From NCBI GenBank assembly GCA_903848645.1, contig CAINGU010000118.1, forward strand, positions 1 to 64,000: a DNA stretch of 64,000 bases, in the 5' to 3' direction. This stretch comes from an uncultured cyanobacterium (GTDB lineage Bacteria; Cyanobacteriota; Cyanobacteriia; Cyanobacteriales; Nostocaceae). A program made the translations under genes and the position numbers. How positions within the stretch are numbered: the first letter of the stretch is position 1; every line of letters starts with the position of its first letter. Shown here piece after piece: positions 17,977 through 27,800 of this stretch. The notes under the pieces were generated by a model, which did not search any database, was not told the DNA's origin, and was given only the letters and a program-made list of their open reading frames with translations.

Positions 17977-18867
17977 CTATTGCCTATTCTCTCTTCTGAG
18001 ACGAGGATTGACAAATTCATTCAACCCCTCACCAAGTAGTGATAACCCTACCACTAAGGTTGTCATTGCTAAACCGGGAAATAAGGTAGTCCACCAAATG
18101 CCTGTAGGTAGTGCTTCTAGAGCTTGTTTTAAATCATATCCCCATTCAGGGACTTCTTCAGGTAATCCTAACCCTAAAAATCCTAAACCACCTAAAACTA
18201 ATATGGCATCTGCGGCGTTGAGGGTAAAGAGGACGGGTACACTTTGAATCACATTGAAAAATAGATACCTTGATAAGACAACCCAGGTAGAAGCACCCAT
18301 TGCTTGTGCAGCTTCGATATATACTTCAGTTTTGACGCTGACGGTGTGGTTACGGACTACGCGATAATATTGGGGAATATAGGCTATACTAATAGCGATC
18401 GCTGCATTTAAGATTCCTCTTCCCACCACAAAAGCCAAGGTTACTGACAGTAGCAATCCTGGTAAAGTATAAATGCTATCCATCAGAAATAACAGAGCTT
18501 TATCTAATTTTCCCCCTAAATAACCGCTTACCATTCCCAAAGGCACACCGATGATCATACTCAGAGAAGTAGCTAAAGTTACAACTTGTAACGCCGCTTG
18601 CACACCAAACACACTGCGAGAAAAGACATCATAACCTAAACGACTTGTTCCAAACCAATGTTTAGCTGAAGGTGGTTCATGAATGGGGTTCGAGAGAAAT
18701 TCTCTAGGATTTTGTAACCACCCCCAACTTTGGAATACAGGTGCAAAAAAGGCTAAGAAGATGAAAAATAGAGTCATACCGATCCCAATTGCCATTAATC
18801 GCTGGGATAGGGTAGGATTTTTGCTAAATTTAAAGAAATTTGGTAATTGCTTTTTTGTAATTGTCAT
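17977..18867 (-). CDS. peptide/nickel-type ABC transporter permease (DppC/OppC)
   Basis: 296 residues with a cytoplasmic N-terminus, about six membrane helices, and the binding-protein-dependent permease loop EAAQAMGASTWVVLSRYLF (about 182-200). DppC/OppC proteins pair with DppB/OppB, a binding protein and two ATPases to import oligopeptides or nickel. None of these partners is adjacent. The start codon directly follows the stop of the Uma2 gene, so the two are probably transcribed together. Confidence 0.9.
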   Translation of the reverse strand: MTITKKQLPNFFKFSKNPTLSQRLMAIGIGMTLFFIFLAFFAPVFQSWGWLQNPREFLSNPIHEPPSAKHWFGTSRLGYDVFSRSVFGVQAALQVVTLATSLSMIIGVPLGMVSGYLGGKLDKALLFLMDSIYTLPGLLLSVTLAFVVGRGILNAAIAISIAYIPQYYRVVRNHTVSVKTEVYIEAAQAMGASTWVVLSRYLFFNVIQSVPVLFTLNAADAILVLGGLGFLGLGLPEEVPEWGYDLKQALEALPTGIWWTTLFPGLAMTTLVVGLSLLGEGLNEFVNPRLRRENRQ

Positions 18868-19488
18868 CTAAACACCGGCTTGAAAAATTTGATTAGCAGT
18901 TAAACTCAATTCTGGTAAACTTGGTGATATGATCAAATCATTATTTCTAAATTGACTAACTTGATATTCTTCATCTATAAGTTGGTAAATAGAGATAGTT
19001 GGTTGTTTCGGGTTGCCAATAAATGCTCTACCACCAAAAGCAGCATAATCAACAATCCAATATTCAACAATACCCATTTCCTCATAGTCAGCTAGTTTTT
19101 TGTGATAATCATCACGCCAATTTGTACTGACAATCTCCACCACTAGAGGAACAGACGCAGATTCACTAATAGTAGACTGTTTTTTCCATAAAGGTTCATT
19201 AACTAAATTAGACCGATTTAACAGCAGTATATCGGGTGAATATGCTGATTTGCTGTTTGGTGGTTTGATAAAAGCTGTTTTGGGAATGAAATAAGGAAGT
19301 TTTAGCCCTTTATATTCTGTAACTATTTCTTCAACTAAAAATCCTATAATTTCCTCATGATCTCCTACGGGTGGTGTCATTTCTATAATTACTCCATCAT
19401 GTAATTCATAGCGTATTCCTGTATTGGGATACCACTCTATAAACTCTTCAAAGCTGACTAATTTAGTTTGAGGTAAAGCTTGAACCAT
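18868..19488 (-). CDS. Uma2-family (DUF820) putative PD-(D/E)XK endonuclease
   Basis: 206 residues, typical length. The nuclease-like core shows YELHDGVIIEM, SPDILLL (Asp), PLVVEIVS (Glu) and the KLADYEEMGIVEYWIVD stretch. Uma2 proteins are very abundant in cyanobacteria and often next to mobile or repeat DNA; biochemical function is mostly unproven. It abuts the ABC permease start without a gap. Upstream is a run of GTCCCCA heptamers (19514-19547) separating it from NTRC. Confidence 0.85.
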   Translation of the reverse strand: MVQALPQTKLVSFEEFIEWYPNTGIRYELHDGVIIEMTPPVGDHEEIIGFLVEEIVTEYKGLKLPYFIPKTAFIKPPNSKSAYSPDILLLNRSNLVNEPLWKKQSTISESASVPLVVEIVSTNWRDDYHKKLADYEEMGIVEYWIVDYAAFGGRAFIGNPKQPTISIYQLIDEEYQVSQFRNNDLIISPSLPELSLTANQIFQAGV

Positions 19489-19513
19489 AAATTTACCTGC
19501 TTTCGTGAAAATT

Positions 19514-19547
19514 CTTCCCAGTCCCCAGTCCCCAGTCCCCAGTCCCT
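19514..19547. repeat. heptamer tandem repeat CCCAGTC
   Basis: About four to five copies of CCCAGTC between the NTRC stop and the Uma2 start. Confidence 0.8.
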
Positions 19548-20916
19548 ATAGATTACTCGCTATTAACTGCCGATATTCGCTTTTTTGCTTGACACCCCTA
19601 ACTTCTTTCACCAATTCCTGATCTTTAAATAACTGTACTGTTGGTGTACCAATAACTCCGGCGTTTTCTGCAATATCTCGATCTTTGTCAATGTCAATTT
19701 CAACAAAGTGGATTCTACCATCAAACTCATCAACGACTTTATTTAATATTGGTTTGAGAGTATGACAAGGACCACAACCGGGAGAAATGTATTTTACCAA
19801 CAGCAAGCGATCGCTCTCATGGAATAATTTTCTTAAAGCATAACCACCTTCATGGCGTGTTGTCTGCAAATTAAACTCTATCGCTATTTCTGTAATCTGC
19901 GTTTCTACCTGCGCTGCTTGTTCCTGACTTTGATGAAATTCCTGAATTAAACCCTTTGCAGATAACCACCGTTCCGCTAACATGGCCGCCATACAACCAG
20001 TTCCCGCTGCGGTAATAGCCTGACGAAATTCATGGTCTTGGACATCGCCGGCGGCAAATACACCGTCTACGCTCCCTTCCTGACTTCCTTCTTTAGTCCT
20101 TACGTATCCCATCTTGTCCAATTCTAATTGCCCCTGAAATAGCTCTGTATTGGGCTTGTGACCAATGGCGTAAAATAGTCCTTTGGCGGGAATTGTGCTT
20201 TCTTCCCCAGTTTGATTGTTGCGGACTTGTAACCCGGTCATATAATCTTCACCAACTACATCTACCGCTTCTGTATGCCAATGCACTTTAATTTTCGGGT
20301 GATGCAAAACTCGATCTTGCATAGTTTTAGAAGCCCGCATTTTCTGAGAACGTACTAATAGATGGACTTGAGAAGCATATTTAGTTAAAAAAATAGCTTC
20401 TTCCGCTGCGGAGTCACCCGCACCAATTACCACTAACTCCACACCGCGAAACATGGGGAGAACACCATCACAAATCGCACAAGCGGAAATTCCCCGATTC
20501 CAAAATTGATTTTCACTGGGTAAACCCAAGCGTTGGGCTGTTGCACCTGTAGCGATAATTAAACTATGTGCCTTTACTTCCCTTTCCTGGGAACGGATAA
20601 TCAAAGGACGCTGACTTAAATCCACAGCAATCACATCTTCAGTATATAGTTGCGCTCCCCACTTTCGCGCCTGTGCCTTCATATTATCCATCAATTGAGG
20701 ACCTGTTATCCCTTGGGGAAAACCGGGAAAGTTCTCAACTTCTGTAGTTGTCATGAGTTGTCCTCCCGGTAAACCTCCCGCTTGGAAACCTTCAAAAACC
20801 ACAGGTTTTAAATTCGCTCTTCCCGCATAGATAGCGGCTGTATAGCCAGCAGGACCAGAACCGATAATTACTAAGTTTTCGACTGTGGGGTTAGCCATAT
20901 CTTTATATATACTCAT
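19546..20916 (-). CDS. ntrC: NADPH-dependent thioredoxin reductase with fused thioredoxin (NTRC)
   Basis: 456 residues. The first about 320 are a thioredoxin reductase: FAD site [17 protein letters not shown], redox pair CAIC (C146, C149), NADPH site [12 protein letters not shown]. The C-terminal about 110 residues are a thioredoxin with active site CGPC (C381, C384). This fusion, found in plastids and cyanobacteria, uses NADPH to reduce 2-Cys peroxiredoxins and regulators of photosynthesis. A 2-Cys peroxiredoxin is encoded at 42913. The symbol means NTRC, not the nitrogen regulator. Met7 is an alternative start. Confidence 0.95.
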   Translation of the reverse strand: MSIYKDMANPTVENLVIIGSGPAGYTAAIYAGRANLKPVVFEGFQAGGLPGGQLMTTTEVENFPGFPQGITGPQLMDNMKAQARKWGAQLYTEDVIAVDLSQRPLIIRSQEREVKAHSLIIATGATAQRLGLPSENQFWNRGISACAICDGVLPMFRGVELVVIGAGDSAAEEAIFLTKYASQVHLLVRSQKMRASKTMQDRVLHHPKIKVHWHTEAVDVVGEDYMTGLQVRNNQTGEESTIPAKGLFYAIGHKPNTELFQGQLELDKMGYVRTKEGSQEGSVDGVFAAGDVQDHEFRQAITAAGTGCMAAMLAERWLSAKGLIQEFHQSQEQAAQVETQITEIAIEFNLQTTRHEGGYALRKLFHESDRLLLVKYISPGCGPCHTLKPILNKVVDEFDGRIHFVEIDIDKDRDIAENAGVIGTPTVQLFKDQELVKEVRGVKQKSEYRQLIASNL

Positions 20917-21056
20917 AATGACTACGCTTAGTTTAGCATAACCAGCAACCTACTTTTTGGATTTAGGGAAGAAATCAACTGAGATGAAATCCTTTATTTA
21001 TCAGTTATTTCAGCCATTATTTCTCTTTGAGAAAAAAGATTTTTTTTGGAGGTGAT

Positions 21057-21080
21057 ATGAATCAGATCGCAAGTGGGTAA
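21057..21080 (+). promoter_or_regulatory. possible 7-codon leader ORF with a perfect ribosome site
   Basis: GGAGGTGAT at 21048-21056 matches the 16S rRNA 3' end completely, and the next codons read MNQIASG then stop. It lies 50 bp before the pilin gene. It could be a leader peptide or a ribosome standby site. The 4-bp spacing to ATG is short. Confidence 0.35.
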
Positions 21081-21129
21081 GTTATTTGCATAGAGAAACA
21101 AACAACACAAACCAGCCAGGAAAACTACT

Positions 21130-21660
21130 ATGAAAACTGAACTGAAAGCTAAATTTATCCAACACCTCCTTGGTAAAAAGAAAGATAACGAAGGTTTCAC
21201 CCTGATTGAATTATTAGTTGTAATCATCATCATCGGTATTTTATCTGCTATCGCGCTACCTTCTTTCCTCAGCCAAGCTAACAAAGGTAAACAAGCTGAA
21301 TCTAAACAGTATACTGGTTCTATGAACCGCGCTCAACAAGCATATTACCTAGAAAATGCAGCTTTTGCAGATAGCATTACGAAGATGGGTATCGGTATCA
21401 AGGATTCAACAGAAAACTACTCATACGGTATTGCTTTGACAAATACTAATTCACAAGCTAATAACTTTGGATTATCTAAAAAACCAGCATTGAAATCTTA
21501 TGCAGGAACAACTTATCTGCAAACCATAGCCGATGCTAGTGGTGCGTCTACTCTCGCTATTTTGTGTGAAAGCACTGCTTCAGGTGTAATTGCAACTAAC
21601 CCAGGTGATGGTGGTCTTGGCTCATGTCCAAGTAACTTCACTGTTCTGTCAAGTAAGTAA
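21130..21660 (+). CDS. pilA: type IV pilin (PilA-like major pilin)
   Basis: 176 residues. A positively charged leader ends at G22, followed by FTLIELLVVIIIIG, the class III pilin helix with Glu5 of the mature protein (E27). Prepilin peptidase PilD should cut between G22 and F23 and methylate F23. The C-terminal part has two cysteines (CESTASG, CPSNF) that can close the D-loop. Such pilins form surface fibres for motility or DNA uptake. A terminator follows, and a GT41-type transferase gene is next. Confidence 0.92.
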   Translation: MKTELKAKFIQHLLGKKKDNEGFTLIELLVVIIIIGILSAIALPSFLSQANKGKQAESKQYTGSMNRAQQAYYLENAAFADSITKMGIGIKDSTENYSYGIALTNTNSQANNFGLSKKPALKSYAGTTYLQTIADASGASTLAILCESTASGVIATNPGDGGLGSCPSNFTVLSSK

Positions 21661-21712
21661 AAGTAATTAGTCCGCCTTTGAACCTTAATTTTTTGGCAAA
21701 AAACTATATGGA

Positions 21713-21740
21713 AAAATGGGTGGTTTAAACTACCCATTTT
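21713..21740 (+). terminator. hairpin after the pilin gene
   Basis: Inverted repeat AAAATGGGT/ACCCATTTT with a short loop, followed by CATTTTG. It lies 53 bp past the pilin stop and should end most pilin transcripts. Confidence 0.65.
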
Positions 21741-21787
21741 CATTTTGTATATAATCCAAGTAAGACTTTTACTAATAATATTTATTT

Positions 21788-23992
21788 ATGGAATCTGATA
21801 CTTTTATTACCAAATTAAAACAGCAAGCCCAGGAATATTTTATCAAAGGTAATTATCACCAAGCTGCTAGTTGCTATGAACAAGCCATTTCGGCTGACCC
21901 AGAGAATAGGTCTTACTATTGGCACTTAGGCTTAATGTTGCTATTGCAAGGACAAGAAGCAGAAGCACAGATGACTTGGTTACTAGGTATAGGAGATGAA
22001 GAAACTGAACAAATTGAACAGTTGACGGCGGAATTAATTCAGGTTCTCCAAACTGAAGCTGAACGCAGAGAGGAATTAATAGATTATTCAGTTGCTTGGT
22101 TAATTCGCCAGCATATTCGGGAGCTTAATCCCACAGATATTAACAATTTGTTGCATTTGATTGAGCTATCTATTCATCAAGAAAATTTTACTGGTGATGA
22201 ATTAGATTCTCTAGGGGTAACTGAGTTAATTCAATCAGAAACTATAGCGGATATTCCCTTATTATTACAGGTATTAGAAAATCTCCTCAATTACGCGCCT
22301 TTAGATCCATCCGTTTTTAAATTTGCTGAGGCTTGCCTAACTCAAGTTCAAGTTACTGATAGTAAGTCTTTCATTAATATTATCATACCAGCAACGGTAA
22401 AAATTACTTACTCGCTGCTACAAACAAAGGTAGCAATACCATTGTTGGAGTTATGTTTGCGTCTTGAACCTGAAAATATAGAGGTTTTGCGTCATCTAGC
22501 GGCTTTTTATCGCCGAGGTGGTGATTCTGAGCAAGGAATAGAGGTAGCGAAAAGATGTTATTCACTATCAAAAACATTAATTGAAAAAGTTTGTGCTAAC
22601 TATTTACTTCAGCAATGTTTAATAGAAACTCCTGGACATTGGGAAGAAGCTAATCAGGTATTTCTAGAAAATGAATTGACAATTAGATCTTTGATAGCGG
22701 AAAAACCTGAAGACTTGCCAGTGGCTTATGTAATGCGACTATTTAATAGTAACTATTTTGCACCTTATTTCCGAGATGAACCGCAACAAAATCGACAGCT
22801 TCAGAATCAAGTTTCCCAATTTTGCCAATTGAATGTAGAAAATTATGCGAGTGAGGAAGTTCAACTTTATAGAAAAGGTTACTCAAGTAGACGAACTAAG
22901 CTAAAAAAGATTGGCTATGTATCACATTGCTTATCTAAACATTCTGTTGGTTGGTTAGCTCGCTGGTTGATTCAATACCATGATCGGGAGAAATTTGATA
23001 TTTATGGCTATTTTGTCAATTATAAACAAGTAAATGATCCTTTACAAGAATGGTATGTTCAGCAATTCACAAAATCCCATAAATGCAGTATTTATGGTGA
23101 GGAAATTACGGAAAAAATATATGAAGATGGCATTGATATTTTAATTGATTTAGATAGCATTACTCTGGATACTACCTGTGAAATTATGGCACATAAACCT
23201 GCACCTGTGCAGGTAACTTGGTTGGGTTTAGATGCTTCAGGAGTTCCGACTATTGATTACTTTATTGCCGATCCTTATGTATTGCCTGAATCGGCTCAAG
23301 AATACTATACAGAAAAAATTTGGAGATTACCTCAAACCTATATAGCAGTGGATGGTTTTGAAGTAGGAGTACCAAATTTAAGACGTGATGATTTAGATAT
23401 TCCTAGTGATGCTATAGTCTACTTCTGTATTCAAAGAGGGTTTAAACGTCACCCGGAAACAGTAAGTTTGCAAATGAAAATTATCAAAGAAGTACCCAAT
23501 AGTTATTTGTTAATTAAAGGAATAGCGGACTCAGAAGTTGTGCAGCAATTCTTTATAGAGTTAGCCGCAGCAGAAGGTGTAGAATCTTCTCGATTGCGTT
23601 TTTTACCTATGACCTATTCTGAGGGTATCCATAGAGCTAATTTAACCATTGCTGATATTGTTTTAGATACTTATCCCTACAACGGAGCAACTACAACCCT
23701 AGAAACTCTGTGGATGGGTATTCCCTTGGTAACAAGGGTAGGAGAGCAATTTGCAGCCCGGAACAGCTATACTATGATGATCAATGCAGGTATTACAGAA
23801 GGGATAGCTTGGACTGATGAAGAGTATGTAGAGTGGGGTGTGCGTTTAGGTAAGGATAGTAATTTAAGACAGCAAGTAGCTTGGAAGTTGCGAGAGTCAA
23901 GACATACAGCACCGCTCTGGAATGCTAAACAGTTTACCCGTGATATGGAGAATGCTTATGAGCAGATGTGGCAGAGGTATCTTGATAGTTAA
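21788..23992 (+). CDS. TPR protein with GT41 (SPINDLY/OGT-like) glycosyltransferase domain
   Basis: 734 residues. TPR-like helices fill the N-terminal half (for example YHQAASCYEQAISADPENRS, about 21-40). The C-terminal about 370 residues are the GT41 catalytic region: KIGYVSHCLSKHSVGWL, PAPVQVTWLGLDASGVPTID, DTYPYNGATTTLETLWMGIP and a VTRVGEQFAARNSYTM stretch. GT41 enzymes move GlcNAc or related sugars to Ser/Thr of proteins. It lies just after the pilin gene, and pilins are often glycosylated, so pilin is a reasonable but unproven target. A weak start context is seen before ATG 21788. Confidence 0.88.
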   Translation: MESDTFITKLKQQAQEYFIKGNYHQAASCYEQAISADPENRSYYWHLGLMLLLQGQEAEAQMTWLLGIGDEETEQIEQLTAELIQVLQTEAERREELIDYSVAWLIRQHIRELNPTDINNLLHLIELSIHQENFTGDELDSLGVTELIQSETIADIPLLLQVLENLLNYAPLDPSVFKFAEACLTQVQVTDSKSFINIIIPATVKITYSLLQTKVAIPLLELCLRLEPENIEVLRHLAAFYRRGGDSEQGIEVAKRCYSLSKTLIEKVCANYLLQQCLIETPGHWEEANQVFLENELTIRSLIAEKPEDLPVAYVMRLFNSNYFAPYFRDEPQQNRQLQNQVSQFCQLNVENYASEEVQLYRKGYSSRRTKLKKIGYVSHCLSKHSVGWLARWLIQYHDREKFDIYGYFVNYKQVNDPLQEWYVQQFTKSHKCSIYGEEITEKIYEDGIDILIDLDSITLDTTCEIMAHKPAPVQVTWLGLDASGVPTIDYFIADPYVLPESAQEYYTEKIWRLPQTYIAVDGFEVGVPNLRRDDLDIPSDAIVYFCIQRGFKRHPETVSLQMKIIKEVPNSYLLIKGIADSEVVQQFFIELAAAEGVESSRLRFLPMTYSEGIHRANLTIADIVLDTYPYNGATTTLETLWMGIPLVTRVGEQFAARNSYTMMINAGITEGIAWTDEEYVEWGVRLGKDSNLRQQVAWKLRESRHTAPLWNAKQFTRDMENAYEQMWQRYLDS

Positions 23993-24079
23993 GGTTGCTG
24001 ACTTCTTAAATCTTTTCTACTGATGTCAATTGGTATTCACCTCTATACTATGAAGTTTATTAGCTAAAAAGAAAACAAA

Positions 24080-24238
24080 ATGAAAGTTGTGATTTTAGCT
24101 GGATGTTTAGGAACTCGTCTAGCGGAAGAAACAGAAATCAAACCAAAACCAATGGTAGAAATTGGTGGTCGCCAAAAGATGTGCTATGATCATCAAATAA
24201 TGTTTATTAAGAGAGGTAATGATATATGGAATCGCTAA
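24080..24238 (+). pseudogene. fragment of glucose-1-phosphate cytidylyltransferase (rfbF)
   Basis: 53 codons read [19 protein letters not shown], then [11 protein letters not shown], then drift ([11 protein letters not shown]) and stop. The first about 30 residues match the N-terminus of RfbF, which makes CDP-glucose. The usual GGLGTR now reads GCLGTR. The rest of the gene (about 220 residues) is missing. The end overlaps the start of the nucleotidyltransferase gene at 24226. Confidence 0.7.
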
Positions 24239-24549
24239 TAATAAATAAAATTTTAGAAAAAGTTAAAACATTTCTACAAACAACATATCACGATAATTTA
24301 GATAAAGTTATTTTGTTTGGTTCTCGTGCTAGAGGTGATTATCGTGCTGATTCTGATATAGATATTTTAATTGTTTTAAAAGAACCTTTTAACTATTCTC
24401 AAGAAGTTGAAAAGACTAGCATTTTTATTTCTGAAGTATCTTTGGAATTTGACTTAGTTATTTCTCGAGTTTTTGCTGAAGCTAAGGAGTTCAACTTGAA
24501 AAATACCCCTTTTTTTATGAATGTTAGAAAAGAGGGAATTACTTTATGA
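24226..24549 (+). CDS. MNT-domain nucleotidyltransferase (MntA-type antitoxin)
   Basis: 107 residues with the polymerase-beta motif [19 protein letters not shown] (about 32-50; G32-S33, D44, D46), which binds ATP and two metal ions. In MNT/HEPN toxin-antitoxin pairs such proteins AMPylate and silence the HEPN RNase toxin. Its stop codon overlaps the next start (ATGA), the usual layout of the pair, but that next gene is badly shortened (24546-24677). So this is probably an orphan antitoxin. Confidence 0.85.
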   Translation: MESLIINKILEKVKTFLQTTYHDNLDKVILFGSRARGDYRADSDIDILIVLKEPFNYSQEVEKTSIFISEVSLEFDLVISRVFAEAKEFNLKNTPFFMNVRKEGITL

Positions 24550-24677
24550 ATAATGAACAAAAATATTTATTAATTAAGCCAGAAAGGAGCTTAAATAAGG
24601 AAGATGCTGATAAATTGATTGTCCAAGCTGAAGAAATGTTAAATTTTACTAATCAATATTTAAATCAACAGACTTAG
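24546..24677 (+). pseudogene. HEPN toxin remnant with an internal deletion
   Basis: 43 codons: an HEPN-like N-terminus ([16 protein letters not shown]) runs straight into a typical C-terminal end (NKEDADKLIVQAEEMLNFTN). The central helices with the R-x4-6-H RNase motif are absent, so it cannot be an active toxin. The ATGA overlap with the MNT gene is kept. Confidence 0.6.
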
Positions 24678-24792
24678 ATTAACTTATGAGGATGAAGTTG
24701 CTAATTGAAGCATTAATAAATTATTAGAGTTTCATAAATGTTCAGCAACCGCATTTGAGACCATAGAAAAAATAGACCAATACCAAGTTTAA
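24676..24792 (+). pseudogene. degenerate coding remnant of unknown origin
   Basis: One frame reads RLTYEDEVAN, a TGA, then SINKLLEFHKCSATAFETIE and KIDQYQV before TAA. The composition looks like protein but no family is clear to me. It may be more debris of the same decayed locus. Confidence 0.3.
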
Positions 24793-24817
24793 TTATTTAT
24801 TACTAAAGGAAACAACC

Positions 24818-27800
24818 ATGAAAAAACATATCTTACTATATACAGATGATCCCGGATTAGGAGGAGTAGCTCAATATAATCATAGTTTACTCTGTGGATT
24901 AGTACAATTAGGTTATCAGATCACTTGTATTCAAAGTGAATATAATACACCCTTGATTGAAGTAAGAGAAAAACTAGGTATCAAACATATTTGGTTAGAT
25001 TTTGATACCCTCAATGATGAAGAACGAAAAATAACAGATACAGCTTCATCTCAAAGAATTTTATCAGAAATTAAACCTGATTTAATTATATTTAGTGATA
25101 GCTGGGCTTTAGCAAACTTGGGAGCAAAACAAGTAGCAATACAATATAATATTCCATTTATTGCCATAGTTGGTTTAGTGGGAGTTTATCCTGGTGGTCT
25201 TCCTAATGCTTCTTTAAAATTAATGTCCGAAGTTTATTATTATGCTAAAGCTGTAATAGCAGTTTCTGAAAATAACTTAAACTTATTACATCAAGGTTAT
25301 GGCTTACCTAAAAATAAAGGGGAAGTTATTTATTATGGCAGACCTAAAGAATATTTTACATTTCAAAATAAAACTACACAGAATAACTTACGTCAGCAGT
25401 TAGATATTCCCAAAGATGCTATCGTCTGTTTAACATTAGCACGCTATGACAAAATCAAAGGATATGATTTTCAATTAGCAGCTATTGAACAGTTAAAACT
25501 AACTAAAATTTGGGAAAAACTTTATTTTATTTGGTTAGGTTCAGGTTCATTAGAAACTGAATTAAAAGAGAAAATTAATCAGCAAAAACTAACAGATAAA
25601 ATTAAATTATTAGGTCAACGTTTTGATATTCCAGATTTATTAGATATTAGTGATATTTTTATATTGCCATCTTTATTAGAGGGAATGCCATTAGCAATAA
25701 TGGAAGCTATGGCAAAAGGATTACCAGTAATCGCTTCTGCTGTCAGTGGTATTCCTGAAGAATTAGGTAATACAGGTCAATTAATAGCAGATCCTAAAGT
25801 AGAACCAGAAACTGCAATTAATCAATTAGTGGAAACAATTAAATTGTGGGCAAGTAATGAGGATTTACGCCAAACTATAGGACAAAATTGCCAACAAAGA
25901 GCATCTGCATTATTTACCGAAGAAAGAATGATCAATCAAACTAAAGATGTGATTGAAAGAGCATTACTACCAGTCGGTGATTATGTGTCGCATAAGCTAC
26001 AATTTATCAAACCAGATGCAGCATTTCCTAATATGATTGTGGGGAATACTAATACTTGTGGATGGCAATATCTACGGAGGGAAATTCCCCATAATTGGTA
26101 TGTAGATAAAAGGCATCCCTATATAGGATTTCTATCAAGAGATGAAGCAAGTATTTTGTATAATAATGCCTTACAATTTGCAGGTAAAAGAGCCTTAGAA
26201 ATAGGTTGTTGGTTAGGATGGTCAGCCTGTCATTTAGCTTTAGCAGGAGTAGAATTAGATGTTATCGATCCAGTTCTAGAAAATCCTGATTTCTATACAA
26301 GTGTAAGCAATTCTCTGCAAGATGCAGGAGTTATTGATCATGTAAATTTAATACCTGGATATAGTCCCGATAAAGTCCACGAAATCGTACAAGAAAATCA
26401 ACGTAAATGGTCATTGATTTTTATTGATGGTAATCATGATGCACCCTATCCTTTAAATGATGCAATCACCTGTGAACCTTATGCTGAAGAAGATGCAATG
26501 ATTTTATTTCATGATTTAAGTTCTCCTGATGTAGCAGAAGGTTTAAATTATTTCAGATCAAAAGGATGGAATACTCTAATTTATCAAACTATGCAAATTA
26601 TGGGAGTAGCTTGGAGGGGTAATGTTCAACCAATCACTCACATACCTGATCCCAATATTAATTGGCAATTGCCCTCATATTTGCATAGTTATCAAGTTAG
26701 TGGTTTACCAAATGATCACAACAAAAAAGCTTTAATTTTCTTCCCTCATAATCCTTATCCTGCAAAAACAGGAGCGCATCAGCGTTGCTTATCTTTAATT
26801 AAAGCTTTACAAGCTTGGGGTTATAATATCACTTTGTGTGGTTGGAATATAATTACGGATCATCATTATCCTCAAGATACAGCAGCCTTAAAAGCCATAG
26901 AATCTGCATTAAATGTAAAAGTTTTGGTTTACCAAGGAACTGCTGAAGATTATCAATTTATACAAACCATACAATTACAAAATAATAGTGATCCTTTTGC
27001 AATTTATACACCACCAGGATTAAAACAATTTTTTGAACAGATATTTGATCAAATCTCACCACAGTTGGTAGTTATTAATTATGCTTTATGGGGAGAATTG
27101 ATAAATAATAAAAAATTTAAAAAAGCAGTAACAGTATTAGAGGCTCATGATTTATTCACTCTCAATACTCAAATGCAAAATAGTTTGCAAAATTATTTAT
27201 CATCTCCTCCCTATCATCCTGATCACATTGACTTAGAATTAGTTAAAGAGAATTTTTACTCAAAACAAAATTTACAGCCTGCATTGAGAGAATATCAAAT
27301 ATTTGACCAATATGATTATACATTGGTGATGTCACCTCAAGAAGCGTCACAAATTGCCAATCATACTCAAAACACACAGATAATTTATCTTCCCATGACT
27401 TATGCTCCTGTGAATGTGAGCAATACTTATCAAGAAAAACCTATTTTTGCTGTAGGACCAAATCGTTTTAATATCCAAGGATATTTATATTTTACTAAGC
27501 AAGTTTTACCAAAAATATTGGCTATTATTCCTGATTTTAAATTAGAAGTAATCGGGATGATTTGTGAGGAGTTAGCAGCAGTTAACGGAATACAGTTATC
27601 TGGGTTTGTCCCTGATTTAACTACTATTTATACCCATAGCTCTTTTGCTATTTGTCCTTTAATTGGTGGCACAGGTCAACAAGTTAAAATAGTAGAAGCA
27701 ATGGCTCATGGCTTGCCTGTGATTGCTCTGCGAAATGTAGCTGAAACTTCTCCCATTGAGCATGGAGTAAATGGATTTATTGCCAATAATGCTGATGAAT

